Shown: piece after piece, positions 33,439 to 42,135 of the stretch
Position numbering within the stretch: position 1 is the stretch's first letter
How the letters are laid out: each line of letters begins with the position of its first letter
Source: Hyphomicrobiales bacterium
GTDB lineage: Bacteria; Pseudomonadota; Alphaproteobacteria; Rhizobiales; Rhizobiaceae
Assembly (NCBI GenBank): GCA_900471925.1
Contig: UCGV01000001.1
Span: forward strand, 186,001-250,000
Direction: 5' to 3'
Length of the DNA stretch: 64,000 nucleotides
The notes under the pieces: model-generated
Database searches by the model: none
What the model saw: the letters and a program-made list of their open reading frames with translations, nothing else
Told to the model about the DNA's origin: nothing
Made by a program: the position numbers and the translations under genes

Positions 33439-34938
33439 TCAGGTGCCGCAGAAGGTCTGGAGCACCCGCTCTTCGGGTTTCGGCGGTTCCATATAGGCCG
33501 CAAATCCCGGCTGTTCCTCGTAAGGTTTGGAAAGCACAGTCAGAAGCGCCTCGAACAGCGAGAAATCGCCGTCCTCGACAGCAGCCTCGATTGCCTGCTC
33601 GACACGGTGGTTGCGCGGGATAAAGGCCGGATTGACCTGCTTCATCGCGACGGCGCGCTCGGTCGGCACCCGCGGATCACGCGCCAGCCTGTCGCGCCAG
33701 CGCGCCAGCCATTCGGCTGTCGAGGCGGGCTCGCGGAACGTCGAAGCGAAGGCGGTCTCGGCCGTGTCATTGCCAGCAAGGTAAGACAGCCGCCGGAAGG
33801 TCAGCGTGAAATCCGCGCTCTCCGCCTGCATCAGCGCCAGCAGAGACTGGATGAGTTCAAGGTCGCCATCCTCTGCGGACGCAAGACCGATCTTGTCGCG
33901 CATGCCCTGCAGCCAATAGGCGTGGAAGCGCTGGCCGTAGTCCTTGATGATGGCATTGGCATGCTCGATCGCCTTGTCCCGATCGGCATCTAATAACGGC
34001 AGGAGCGCCTCGCCGAGACGCGCAAGGTTCCATTGTCCGATGCCCGGCTGATTGGCATAGGCATAGCGACCGTGCTGGTCGATCGAGGAGAAGACCGTCA
34101 TCGGATCATAGGTATCGACGAAGGCGCAGGGACCGAAATCGATCGTCTCGCCTGATATCGTCATGTTGTCGGTGTTCATCACCCCATGAATGAAGCCGAC
34201 CTGCAGCCAGCGGGCAATCAGGGCGGCCTGTCGGTCGCAGACGGCTTCGTAAAGCGCCAGATAGGGGTTCTCCGCTGTCCGCAATTCGGGATAATGCCGC
34301 TCGATCACATAATCGGCGAGCGCCTTGGTGCCTTCCTCGTCACCTGTTGCGGCCAGATACTGGAAGGTACCGACGCGAATGTGGCTTGCGGCGACACGGG
34401 TGAAGACGGCGCCGGGCAGGACCTCCTCGCGCCGTACGCCTTCCCCGGTCAGCACCGCGGCCAGCGCTCGTGTCGCAGGGATGCCGAGGGCATACATCGC
34501 CTCGCTGACGATATATTCGCGCAGCACCGGCCCGAGCGCCGCGCGTCCATCGCCGCGGCGCGAAAACGATGTCTGCCCGGCACCCTTCAGCTGGATATCA
34601 CGACGATTGCCGTTGCGGTCGATCACCTCGCCGAGCAGGATTGCCCGCCCATCGCCGAGCAGTGGCACAAAATGCCCGAACTGGTGGCCGGCATAAGCCA
34701 TGGAGAGTGGTTCGGCGCCCTCAGGCACCAGATTGCCGGAAAAGATCGCCGCGCCGTCACGCCTCAAACTGTCGACATCAAGACCCAATTCTTCGGCCAG
34801 CGGCTCGTTCAGCTTTATCAGCCAGGGTTCCGCCACCTGCGTCGGCACCTGTGCAGCAAAGAACTGCGGCGGCAGCCGCGCATAGCTATTGTCGAAAAAG
34901 GCCATGTCCGGCCGGTTTTTCTGCGGGGCTGAGGTCAT
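33439..34938 (-). CDS. selO: SelO (YdiU) protein adenylyltransferase
   Basis: Pseudokinase-fold enzyme of about 499 residues that transfers AMP to protein hydroxyls. Conserved stretches include YAGHQFGHFVPLLGDGRA, LKGAGQTSFSRRGDGRAALGPVLREYIVSEAM, the metal/catalytic region GVMNTDNMTISGETIDFGPCAF and the C-terminal cysteine in LQTFCGT, corresponding to the selenocysteine position of animal SelO. The start at 34938 is a guess: no clear Shine-Dalgarno, with 35022 and 34905 also open. It precedes the peroxidase gene by 44 nt, in keeping with a role in redox stress. Confidence 0.88.
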   Translation of the reverse strand: MTSAPQKNRPDMAFFDNSYARLPPQFFAAQVPTQVAEPWLIKLNEPLAEELGLDVDSLRRDGAAIFSGNLVPEGAEPLSMAYAGHQFGHFVPLLGDGRAILLGEVIDRNGNRRDIQLKGAGQTSFSRRGDGRAALGPVLREYIVSEAMYALGIPATRALAAVLTGEGVRREEVLPGAVFTRVAASHIRVGTFQYLAATGDEEGTKALADYVIERHYPELRTAENPYLALYEAVCDRQAALIARWLQVGFIHGVMNTDNMTISGETIDFGPCAFVDTYDPMTVFSSIDQHGRYAYANQPGIGQWNLARLGEALLPLLDADRDKAIEHANAIIKDYGQRFHAYWLQGMRDKIGLASAEDGDLELIQSLLALMQAESADFTLTFRRLSYLAGNDTAETAFASTFREPASTAEWLARWRDRLARDPRVPTERAVAMKQVNPAFIPRNHRVEQAIEAAVEDGDFSLFEALLTVLSKPYEEQPGFAAYMEPPKPEERVLQTFCGT

Positions 34939-35195
34939 GACTATTAGGTAGGGCCGCAGGCGGGACCACGCAAGCCGATTCCAGTGGCAAAACGTCTCTT
35001 CACGAAGGGCAATGAAGTGCAAGGAATGGTGATCCGCCTTTACCTCTCGTCAAAGCAGATTTGCTATAAAAGACATAGCGCTGCCATGATTGCAGGCGTA
35101 TAGCAAATCATCTCCCCTTGGCATCTGTGCCATGTCATCCTTCGCGGCCCTGTCGCTCCCGTGCTCCGCCGCGCCATTGCGAGTGATCCCTGACG

Positions 35196-36647
35196 ATGTC
35201 GGATCAGATTTATCATGCGCCGATTGTTCGGCGTGCAGCACCCAATTTCCGGGTGATCGCGATGATTGTCGCGAGTGCCATGCTGATGGAAAATGTCGAC
35301 GCCACCGTGCTGGCGACTGCGCTGCCGACCATGGCGCGCGATTTCGGTGTCGATGCTCCGGCCATGTCGATCGCCTTGACCTCCTATCTTCTCAGTCTGG
35401 CGATCTTCATTCCGGCGAGCGGTCGTGTTGCCGACAGTTTCGGCTCGCGCACTGTCTTCCGCGCTGCGATCGCCGTTTTTGTGGTCGGCTCAATTCTCTG
35501 CGCCTTGGCGCCCACCTTGCCGTTCCTGGTTCTCGCCCGCCTGCTGCAAGGCATCGGCGGTGCCATGATGATGCCGGTCGGTCGTCTGGTGCTGATGCGC
35601 AGCGTCGACCGCAAGGATATGGTCAGCGCCATGTCCTGGCTGCTGATACCGGCGCTGATCGGGCCCATCGTCGGGCCGCCGCTCGGTGGCTTCATCGTCA
35701 CCTATCTCGACTGGCGCTGGATCTTCTACATCAACGTGCCGATCGGCATCATCGGCATGATCTTCGTCTCGATCTATATCGACGAGGTGAAGGGCAAGGC
35801 AGCCGGCCCCTTCGATACGATAGGCTTTATTCTCTCGGGGATTTCGCTCGGTTCGTTGCTCTTCGGCTTCGAAATGTCGAGCCATGAGGGGCAGGGCTCC
35901 TTCTCGATCTTCCTGATCGCCATCGGCCTGCTCTTCGGCATCGCCTATCTGCGCCATGCCCGCAAGCATCCGGCCCCGATCATGGATTTTTCGCTGATGA
36001 AGGTGCCGAGCTTCGGCACCTCGGTCATTGCAGGCTCGCTGACACGTATCACGCAGGGTGCACAACCCTTCCTGCTGCCGTTGCTCTTCCAGATCGGCTT
36101 CGGCCTATCGGCTGCCGCCGCCGGCCAGATCGTCATTTCAACCGCACTCGGCGCGCTCTTCATGAAGCCGCTGGCGCGCGCTGTCTTCCGCCGCGTCGGT
36201 TTCCGCAGGAGCCTGATCATCAACGGCGTTCTCGGAACGATTGGCTACGGGCTCTGCGCCGCTTTCCGGCCGGATTGGCCGATGCCGTTGATCTTTATCG
36301 CGCTGGTGCTCAGCGCCTTCTTCATGTCCTTCCAGTTCACGGCCTATAATACCATCGCCTATGACAATATCGGCCCGGAACGGATGAGCTCGGCTACGAG
36401 CTTTTACACCACCTTCCAGCAGCTCATGCTGTCTCTCGGCATCTGCATCGGCGCGCTGGCGCTGCACGGCTCGATGGCCTTCAACAATGTCGAGACGCCG
36501 GAACTCGGTGATTTCTCCATTGCCTTCATCGTCGTCACGATCATTTCGATCACCGCCACGTTCTGGAACCTGCGCTTCTCGCCGACCGCCGGCGAGGAGA
36601 TCAGCGGCTACAAGGCCAAGACAAAAGGCGCCGCAGCCAGGAGCTGA
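35196..36647 (+). CDS. DHA2-family MFS drug exporter
   Basis: Fourteen-TM MFS transporter of 483 residues. TM1 carries ENVDATVLATALPTMARDFGV, loop 2-3 carries SGRVADSFGSRTVFR and the antiporter motif appears in RLLQGIGGAMMMPVGRLVLMR. The start at 35196 (MSDQIYHAPI) gives the normal family N-terminus. It is divergent from selO across 257 bp and has no adaptor partner, unlike the emrAB pair, so it probably works alone. The substrate is unknown. Confidence 0.8.
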   Translation: MSDQIYHAPIVRRAAPNFRVIAMIVASAMLMENVDATVLATALPTMARDFGVDAPAMSIALTSYLLSLAIFIPASGRVADSFGSRTVFRAAIAVFVVGSILCALAPTLPFLVLARLLQGIGGAMMMPVGRLVLMRSVDRKDMVSAMSWLLIPALIGPIVGPPLGGFIVTYLDWRWIFYINVPIGIIGMIFVSIYIDEVKGKAAGPFDTIGFILSGISLGSLLFGFEMSSHEGQGSFSIFLIAIGLLFGIAYLRHARKHPAPIMDFSLMKVPSFGTSVIAGSLTRITQGAQPFLLPLLFQIGFGLSAAAAGQIVISTALGALFMKPLARAVFRRVGFRRSLIINGVLGTIGYGLCAAFRPDWPMPLIFIALVLSAFFMSFQFTAYNTIAYDNIGPERMSSATSFYTTFQQLMLSLGICIGALALHGSMAFNNVETPELGDFSIAFIVVTIISITATFWNLRFSPTAGEEISGYKAKTKGAAARS

Positions 36648-36662
36648 GGCACCTTCCCGTCT

Positions 36663-36902
36663 TCAGGGACCGACAGGCTCCCGCAGTCGCTTGCGCCACG
36701 ACGGGCGCCCCTTGCGCTGGTCCGCCTGAAGCCCGTAGGCCATGCCGTCGTCGAGGCCCTCGAAGGCGCCAAGATCCATGTCCTGCAGCGCCACCTCAAC
36801 AGCGCTCTCTGGTTCGGTTTGCGATCGCCTGCCAGTGATTGCAAACCAGAGATCGCGCCAACTTCGCTGGCGCGTCATTGTCTCAACCATAATCACTGCC
36901 AT
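36663..36902 (-). CDS. Small hypothetical protein
   Basis: A 79-residue ORF beginning MAVIMVETMTRQRSWRDLWFAITG, 18 nt after the homocysteine methyltransferase-like gene on the same strand and with GAGGAGG directly before its start, so it is probably translated as the second gene of that transcript. It is mixed basic/acidic with a basic tail (RKGRPSWRKRLREPVGP), no signal peptide and no motif that I recognise. It ends 16 nt from the convergent exporter gene. Confidence 0.6.
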   Translation of the reverse strand: MAVIMVETMTRQRSWRDLWFAITGRRSQTEPESAVEVALQDMDLGAFEGLDDGMAYGLQADQRKGRPSWRKRLREPVGP

Positions 36903-36920
36903 TTCCTCCTCGTCGTCTCC

Positions 36921-37868
36921 TCACGCCGCCTGCGGCAGGCACGCCTCGCAGATCGCCGCAACATGGCGGTGATCGGTGCCGCAGCAGCCGCCGAGCACGC
37001 GTACCTGCGGCATGCGGGAAAGCAGGTTGCGATAGCGCTGGCCGAGGTCGAGGGGGTCGCCGGCGTCCAGCACCTCGCTGTTATCAAGCTGTTCGTGGCT
37101 CATCGCCGAGGCATTGGCGCGGATACCGGAAATGCGCTTTGCCCAAGGACTGCCATGGTCCAGCACATCTTCGAAATGCGTCGGGTGGGCGCAGTTGATC
37201 ATGTAATAGGCCGGCGATCCGCCGGTTGCCGCGTCCGTCGTCTCGATCGCCTCCTGAAGGCTTTGCCCGGTCACCAGCCGACCATCCGTCTCCAGCGTGA
37301 AGGAGATGGCACAGGGCATGTTGAGTGCCTTTGCTGCGCGCGCAATGCCGATCGCCTCGTCGATGTTGTTCATCGTAAAGGCTGCGACCATATCGGCTTC
37401 CGTGCCGGCAAAGGTGTCGATCTGGAAAGAGTGATAATCCTCCGCCTCATCCGCGCTCATCATGCCGGCCTTGTAACCATCGCCACGCGGGCCGATGGCG
37501 CCGCTGATAACGATGGGCAGCTCCGGCCGTTCATAGGCGCGGCGCAGGCCGATAAGCAGTTCGACGGCTTCCCGGTTTGCTTCCTGCAATGCCTCGGTCG
37601 TATAGCCGAGCTTCTGGCCCCAATCGGGATTGGCGCGCCATGTTGCGGTGTCGAGAAGGAAGCCGGTGCCGTGCCGCCGGGCAATATCCAGGTAGCGGCG
37701 ATAGTAATTTTTCGTCCGTTCCCGCCCATCCTCCGATGCCAATAATACGAAGGAGGCGAAATGCGGAAGATCGATGCCTTCATGGAAGATCATTGTCGTT
37801 TCCATGCCGCCATCGCTAATGAAGGTACCGCCACTAAGCTGTGGCAGCCGATGCCTGTACTTTGCCAT
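36921..37868 (-). CDS. Homocysteine S-methyltransferase family protein
   Basis: Barrel enzyme of 315 residues related to BHMT/MmuM and the first domain of MetH. Zinc ligands are the cysteine in YYMINCAHPTHF and the double cysteine in LGGCCGTDHRHV. SGGTFISDGGMETTMIF is a divergent form of the family's N-terminal DGGMGTxL signature. The start at 37868 follows AGGAG. Typical reactions move a methyl group from S-methylmethionine or betaine to homocysteine, but divergence at the N-terminal motif leaves the donor and acceptor uncertain. A small ORF follows in the same transcript. Confidence 0.75.
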   Translation of the reverse strand: MAKYRHRLPQLSGGTFISDGGMETTMIFHEGIDLPHFASFVLLASEDGRERTKNYYRRYLDIARRHGTGFLLDTATWRANPDWGQKLGYTTEALQEANREAVELLIGLRRAYERPELPIVISGAIGPRGDGYKAGMMSADEAEDYHSFQIDTFAGTEADMVAAFTMNNIDEAIGIARAAKALNMPCAISFTLETDGRLVTGQSLQEAIETTDAATGGSPAYYMINCAHPTHFEDVLDHGSPWAKRISGIRANASAMSHEQLDNSEVLDAGDPLDLGQRYRNLLSRMPQVRVLGGCCGTDHRHVAAICEACLPQAA

Positions 37869-38061
37869 TGTGGAACCTCTCCTGTCGTGCCGCCGCAAAT
37901 GACAGCCGTCGATGATGATGTTCTGACGCTAATTCTGCTGTCAAACTAGGCGACTTGCGGTATACTCTAGTTGGTTTCGCATTTTGCGGATTGAAATCAA
38001 TCCCTTGCATGGGCCGATGTCACCGGGGGCGGAGACAGACCCGATCTTGCGGTGCTGAAAA

Positions 38062-38078
38062 CTGTACCGTGGGTACAG
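38062..38078. promoter_or_regulatory. Palindrome CTGTACC-N3-GGTACAG, candidate TetR operator
   Basis: A perfect 7-bp inverted repeat with 3-bp spacer that ends at the ribosome-binding site of the tetR-family gene at 38088. The position is ideal for autorepression. Confidence 0.6.
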
Positions 38079-38087
38079 GAGGGGAAC

Positions 38088-38765
38088 ATGCGGAAGGGCG
38101 AGGAAACACGCAATCGCATACTCGATGTTGCGGAAGCTGCGGTCTTGCAGAAGGGTTTCGGCGGTACATCCATCGAGGAACTGATCGTCGAGACGGGTAT
38201 CACCAAGAGCGGCTTCTTCTATCACTTCAAGGACAAGAACGAGCTCGCCAAGGCGTTGCTCAACCGCTACATCGAGAATGACGAGCGCATCTACGACGAG
38301 ATCTTCAGCCGCGCGCGCGATCTGATGGACGATCCGCTGCAATCCTTCCTGCTTGGGCTGAAGCTGCTTTCCGAATTGCTGTCAGACCTGCCAAACGGCC
38401 ACCCAGGCTGCCTCGTGGCGACCGTCTGCTATTATGAGCGGTTGTTCGACCGGGAGATACAGGAGACAAACCGCAATGCGGTGCTCGCCTGGCGCCGGCG
38501 CTTCGGCCGCATGTTCCGCGAAATCATGGAGGTTTACTCGCCGCGCGAACCCGTCGACGTCGATCAACTCGCCGACATGGTCTCCTCGGTGCTGGAAGGC
38601 GGCATCGTTCTGTCGAAGACGTTGAAGGAGCCGAATACGCTGGCCGAGCAGGTGCTGATGATGCGCACTTTCGTGCGCATGCTCTTCTTGCCGGCCATCG
38701 AGTCTCCGCTTGTCGCCTTCAGGCATGACCAGACTTACGGCGTGGCTGACGGGCGACATCTCTAG
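38088..38765 (+). CDS. TetR-family regulator
   Basis: Regulator of 225 residues. The HTH region is RNRILDVAEAAVLQKGFGGTSIEELIVETGITKSGFFYHFKDKNELAKAL (about 8-57), of the type with FFYHFKDK rather than the TetA-linked form. The C-terminal ligand domain includes HPGCLVATVCYYERLFDREI. The start at 38088 has AGGAGG at optimal distance; the ORF is open to 38052. A perfect palindrome sits on its promoter/RBS region. No divergent partner lies close, so targets other than itself are not evident; the downstream DUF1697 gene is convergent and overlaps by 4 nt. Confidence 0.8.
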   Translation: MRKGEETRNRILDVAEAAVLQKGFGGTSIEELIVETGITKSGFFYHFKDKNELAKALLNRYIENDERIYDEIFSRARDLMDDPLQSFLLGLKLLSELLSDLPNGHPGCLVATVCYYERLFDREIQETNRNAVLAWRRRFGRMFREIMEVYSPREPVDVDQLADMVSSVLEGGIVLSKTLKEPNTLAEQVLMMRTFVRMLFLPAIESPLVAFRHDQTYGVADGRHL

Positions 38766-39289
38766 GCCGTGTCGTCTTCCAACAATGCCGCCATTTCGGC
38801 GAGTTTGCGCACGGTGTTGAGGTTTCGAGATGTGCCTGCTTTCAGCGCCGGCAGCTTGAGCTTCGACCTGCCGGAACCGTTGGGATAATGTACATAAATC
38901 TCCCGCCCGGCGAGTTTGGATTCCTCGCCATCCGGCGCCACCATCTTGTCGAGTGCATCCGAAGGAGCCGCTTCCGGCAGGAAATAGACCAGCAGAAAAT
39001 TCGGCTTGGCGTCGGGGAAGGGCACGTCGGCAATGATGCCGTCGAGTTCTTTGCGACTGCGCACCATCACGCCCGGCCGCTTGCCCATCTTTTGTCCGAG
39101 AGCCTCGTCAAGCTTTTCCTCGACCGTCTTTTCGGTTTCATCCGAGCGGAACAGGACGTTGCCGCTCTGAATGTAGGTCTTTACGTCGGTAAAGCCGAGC
39201 CCCTCGCAGGTTGCCTTCAATTCCGCCATCGGCAGCGAGCTTGTGCCGCCGACATTCACGGCGCGGAGCAGGGCGATATAGACGGGCAT
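38762..39289 (-). CDS. DUF1697 family protein
   Basis: Protein of 175 residues recognised by the family opening MPVYIALLRAVNVGGTSSLPMAELKATCEGLGFTDVKTYIQSGNVLF, which is nearly diagnostic for DUF1697. Function is unknown in the family; it appears cytosolic. It lies 16 nt downstream of the oligopeptidase B gene on the same strand, so cotranscription is likely, and its end overlaps the convergent TetR gene by 4 nt. Confidence 0.85.
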   Translation of the reverse strand: MPVYIALLRAVNVGGTSSLPMAELKATCEGLGFTDVKTYIQSGNVLFRSDETEKTVEEKLDEALGQKMGKRPGVMVRSRKELDGIIADVPFPDAKPNFLLVYFLPEAAPSDALDKMVAPDGEESKLAGREIYVHYPNGSGRSKLKLPALKAGTSRNLNTVRKLAEMAALLEDDTA

Positions 39290-39305
39290 CGGCTTCTCCG
39301 TGGGT

Positions 39306-41414
39306 TTACATCTTGCCCGCTACCTTGATCGCGAACGCATATTCGAAGGCGATTTCCTCAAGCCGCTGGAAGCGGCCGGAGGCGCCGCCATGGCCGGCAT
39401 CCATGTTGGTCTTCAGCAGGATCGGTGCCTTGCCCGTGGTCTTGTCGCGCAGCTTGGAAACCCATTTCGCCGGCTCCCAATAGGTGACACGCGGATCGGT
39501 CAGGCCGCCGAGCGCCAGGATCGGCGGATAGGGCTTGGCGCCGACATTGTCATAGGGCGAATAGGCGGCGATCTGCTCGTATTCTTCGCGGCTCTCGATC
39601 GGGTTGCCCCATTCCGGCCATTCCGGCGGGGTGAGCGGCAACGTATCGTCGAGCATGGTGTTCAGCACGTCGACGAAGGGAACGGCGGCGATGATGCCGG
39701 CGAATTTCTCCGGCGCCATGTTGACGACGGCGCCCATCAGCATGCCGCCGGCCGAACCGCCCTCGGCGATAATGTTCGCGTAAGACGTGAACTTCTCCTG
39801 ATTCAGATAGTCAGCGGCAGCGATGAAGTCCTTGAAGGTGTTGGTCTTCTTGTCCATCTTGCCGTCTTCGTACCAGGCAAAGCCCTTGTCCTTGCCGCCG
39901 CGGATATGGGCGATGGCATAGACGAAGCCGCGATCGGCAAGCGACAGGCAATTGGTGTTGAAGCCGGCCGGAATGGTGATGCCATAGGCGCCGTAACCAT
40001 AGAGCAGGCAGGGTGCAGACCCGTCGAGCGGTGTGTCCTTGCGGTAGAGCAGGGTCACCGGCACCTTCTCGCCATCCCAGGCCGGTGCGAAGACGCGGCG
40101 GGTCACGTAGTCGTCGGGGTTATGGCCCGAGGGTACCTTCTGCGTCTTCAGCAGTGTACGCTCGCGCGTGACCATGTTGTAGTCATAGAGCTGTGAAGGC
40201 GTCGTCATCGAGGAATAGGAGAAGCGAATGACATCGGTGTCGTATTCCGCAGCTCCGGAAAGGCCGAGCGAATAGGCTTCCTCATCGAAGGCGATCGCAT
40301 GTTCCTCGCCGGTGCGGCGGTCGCGGATCATGATCTGCGGCAGGCCGTCCTTGCGCTCCAGCCACAGCAGGTGGCGAGCATAGGCCATGTGGCTGATGAC
40401 GAGCGTGCCTGGCTTGTGCGGCACCACCTCACGCCAGTTTTCCTTGCCCGGCTTGTCAACCGGCGTTTCCATGATCTTGAAATCCTTGGCGCCGCCGTCA
40501 TTGGTGAGGATGTAGAAGACATCACCGCCTTCTGTCAGCGAATATTCGATGCCTTCCTCGCGCACGGCGACGAGCTTCGGTTCGGCGCTCAAATCCTTGG
40601 TGGAGAGCAGCCAGTATTCGCTCGTCTCGTGGTCATGGATATCGATATAGATGAAGTCGTCGAGCAGCGAGCCGCCGACGCCCATGAAAAAGCCCGCATC
40701 CTCTTCCTCGTAAACAAGGCGATCCTCGCTCTGCGGCGTGCCGAGAACATGGTGGAAGATCTTCGACGGACGATGATTTTCGTCGAGCGCCGAATAGAGG
40801 AAGCTCTTGCCGTCGGGTGCCCAGACCCCACCGCCGCCGGTATTCTCGATGATGTCGGTCAGGTCTTCGCCGGTCGTCAGGTCGCGTACCCTCAGTGTGA
40901 AGAATTCCGAGCCCTTGTCGTCATAGCCCCAGATGCCGCGGCTATGGTCGGTGCAATGGTCCAGTCCGGCGAGACGGAAATAGGCTTTGCCGGCGGCTTC
41001 CTTGTCGCCGTCGAGCAGGATCGTGCGGATCGCTTCGTCCTGCGCATTGCCGTCACGCGGGATGCGGAAATAGCGTGGCTGCTCGCCACCGGTCACGTAG
41101 GACGTGCCATAGGCATAGTTCCCGTCCTTCATCGGTACGGAGCTGTCGTCTTCCTTGATGCGGCCGCGCATCTCGGCAAACAGCGTTTTCTGCAGCGGCT
41201 TGGTATCTTCCATCGCCGCGTTCATGTAGCCGTTTTCGGCCTCCAGATGAGCTCGGATCGCGGGATCGAGGATCGACGGATCCTTGAACATTGCCTGCCA
41301 GTTATCGGCCCGCAGCCAGGCGTAGTCGTCGGTGCGCGTAATGCCATGCCGCGTGTCGGAAGCGGGTCTCTTTTCGGCGGCGGGCGGGGCGGGCAGGTTC
41401 TTGAAAGCGGTCAA
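39306..41414 (-). CDS. ptrB: Oligopeptidase B (S9A serine peptidase)
   Basis: Prolyl-oligopeptidase-family enzyme of 702 residues cleaving after basic residues in short peptides. An N-terminal beta-propeller with TRTDDYAWLRADNWQ is followed by the alpha/beta hydrolase domain. The triad is S554 (AEGGSAGGMLMG), D640 (GGLTDPRVTYWEP) and H675 (MDAGHGGASGR). I chose a TTG start at 41414 (TTG-Thr-Ala-Phe-Lys-Asn) because GGAG lies 6 nt upstream and protein homology seems to begin there; the ORF opens at 41537, but that extension is unlike the family. No signal peptide; cytosolic. Confidence 0.9.
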   Translation of the reverse strand: MTAFKNLPAPPAAEKRPASDTRHGITRTDDYAWLRADNWQAMFKDPSILDPAIRAHLEAENGYMNAAMEDTKPLQKTLFAEMRGRIKEDDSSVPMKDGNYAYGTSYVTGGEQPRYFRIPRDGNAQDEAIRTILLDGDKEAAGKAYFRLAGLDHCTDHSRGIWGYDDKGSEFFTLRVRDLTTGEDLTDIIENTGGGGVWAPDGKSFLYSALDENHRPSKIFHHVLGTPQSEDRLVYEEEDAGFFMGVGGSLLDDFIYIDIHDHETSEYWLLSTKDLSAEPKLVAVREEGIEYSLTEGGDVFYILTNDGGAKDFKIMETPVDKPGKENWREVVPHKPGTLVISHMAYARHLLWLERKDGLPQIMIRDRRTGEEHAIAFDEEAYSLGLSGAAEYDTDVIRFSYSSMTTPSQLYDYNMVTRERTLLKTQKVPSGHNPDDYVTRRVFAPAWDGEKVPVTLLYRKDTPLDGSAPCLLYGYGAYGITIPAGFNTNCLSLADRGFVYAIAHIRGGKDKGFAWYEDGKMDKKTNTFKDFIAAADYLNQEKFTSYANIIAEGGSAGGMLMGAVVNMAPEKFAGIIAAVPFVDVLNTMLDDTLPLTPPEWPEWGNPIESREEYEQIAAYSPYDNVGAKPYPPILALGGLTDPRVTYWEPAKWVSKLRDKTTGKAPILLKTNMDAGHGGASGRFQRLEEIAFEYAFAIKVAGKM

Positions 41415-41624
41415 GGAAAGCTCCGTGAAGGGCGATATCGGTGGGCAAGAGATAGAGGCCCGGCAGGTCTGGATCAAGCGGCAGTGGATGAACCTTCTTG
41501 AGACAAAATGGCGGGCGCGATGCCTTGATGTCACCACATTGTTTAAGAAAGTCCGCTAGCGTCGCGCGAGAATTACACCTGCGGCAGGCCCCGGCAATGC
41601 AGTCGGCGTCAATATGAAGAATAC

Positions 41625-42041
41625 ATGACAGTAAAAGGTTTCTCCGTAATGCCGAAACGTATGGTCCTGTTTATGTCGCTCATGGGCCTCGCCGCCTCGT
41701 CCGCCTTCGCGGTCGATCCCGCCATAAAGAAGCAGCTCGAAAAGCTCGATCCCGCCACCCGCCTCGAGCAGAGCTGCGATACCGAAGCCATGAGCCGCAT
41801 CAACAAGGACGGCACCGGGTTCCGGCCTGACAAGGTGATCGCTTACACGTTCAAGGACCCGATCCCGAGCGACGATCGACTGGAAGCGCCCGGCGCGGTC
41901 TTCCGCAGCAAGGGCGACTGGTACCACCTGTCCTACACCTGCATCACCGGCCCGCAGCACATCAATGTGCGCGACTTGACGTACAAGATCGGTGACAAGG
42001 TGCCGAAGGATAAGTGGACCAAATATTATCTCTACGACTGA
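41625..42041 (+). CDS. DUF930-type secreted protein
   Basis: Protein of up to 138 residues with a signal peptide (VLFMSLMGLAASSAFA, cleavage before VDP). The mature domain has KQLEKLDPATRLEQSCDTEAMSRI and DWYHLSYTCITGPQHINVRDLTYKIGDKV, features of the alphaproteobacterial DUF930 family with two conserved cysteines. Function is unknown. The start could be 41625 or the inner ATG at 41649; neither has a strong Shine-Dalgarno. It is followed by a polysaccharide deacetylase gene in the same direction after 94 nt. Confidence 0.75.
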   Translation: MTVKGFSVMPKRMVLFMSLMGLAASSAFAVDPAIKKQLEKLDPATRLEQSCDTEAMSRINKDGTGFRPDKVIAYTFKDPIPSDDRLEAPGAVFRSKGDWYHLSYTCITGPQHINVRDLTYKIGDKVPKDKWTKYYLYD

Positions 42042-42135
42042 GCCGCCGGCGCCGCTGCGGCGGCATCGGGCCACATGGCATGGGTCGAAACGTTGCCTTA
42101 AGGTCGGCTAAAATATCAACGATATCTGGTTGTCA

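Noticed and set aside
35050..35241. 63-codon leftward ORF between selO and the DHA2 exporter
   Set aside because: No ribosome-binding site, overlaps the start of the exporter gene and shows no recognisable sequence.
42042..42064. GCCGCCG/CGGCGGC hairpin after the DUF930 gene
   Set aside because: GC-rich 7-bp stem without a T-tract; expected by chance at this composition.
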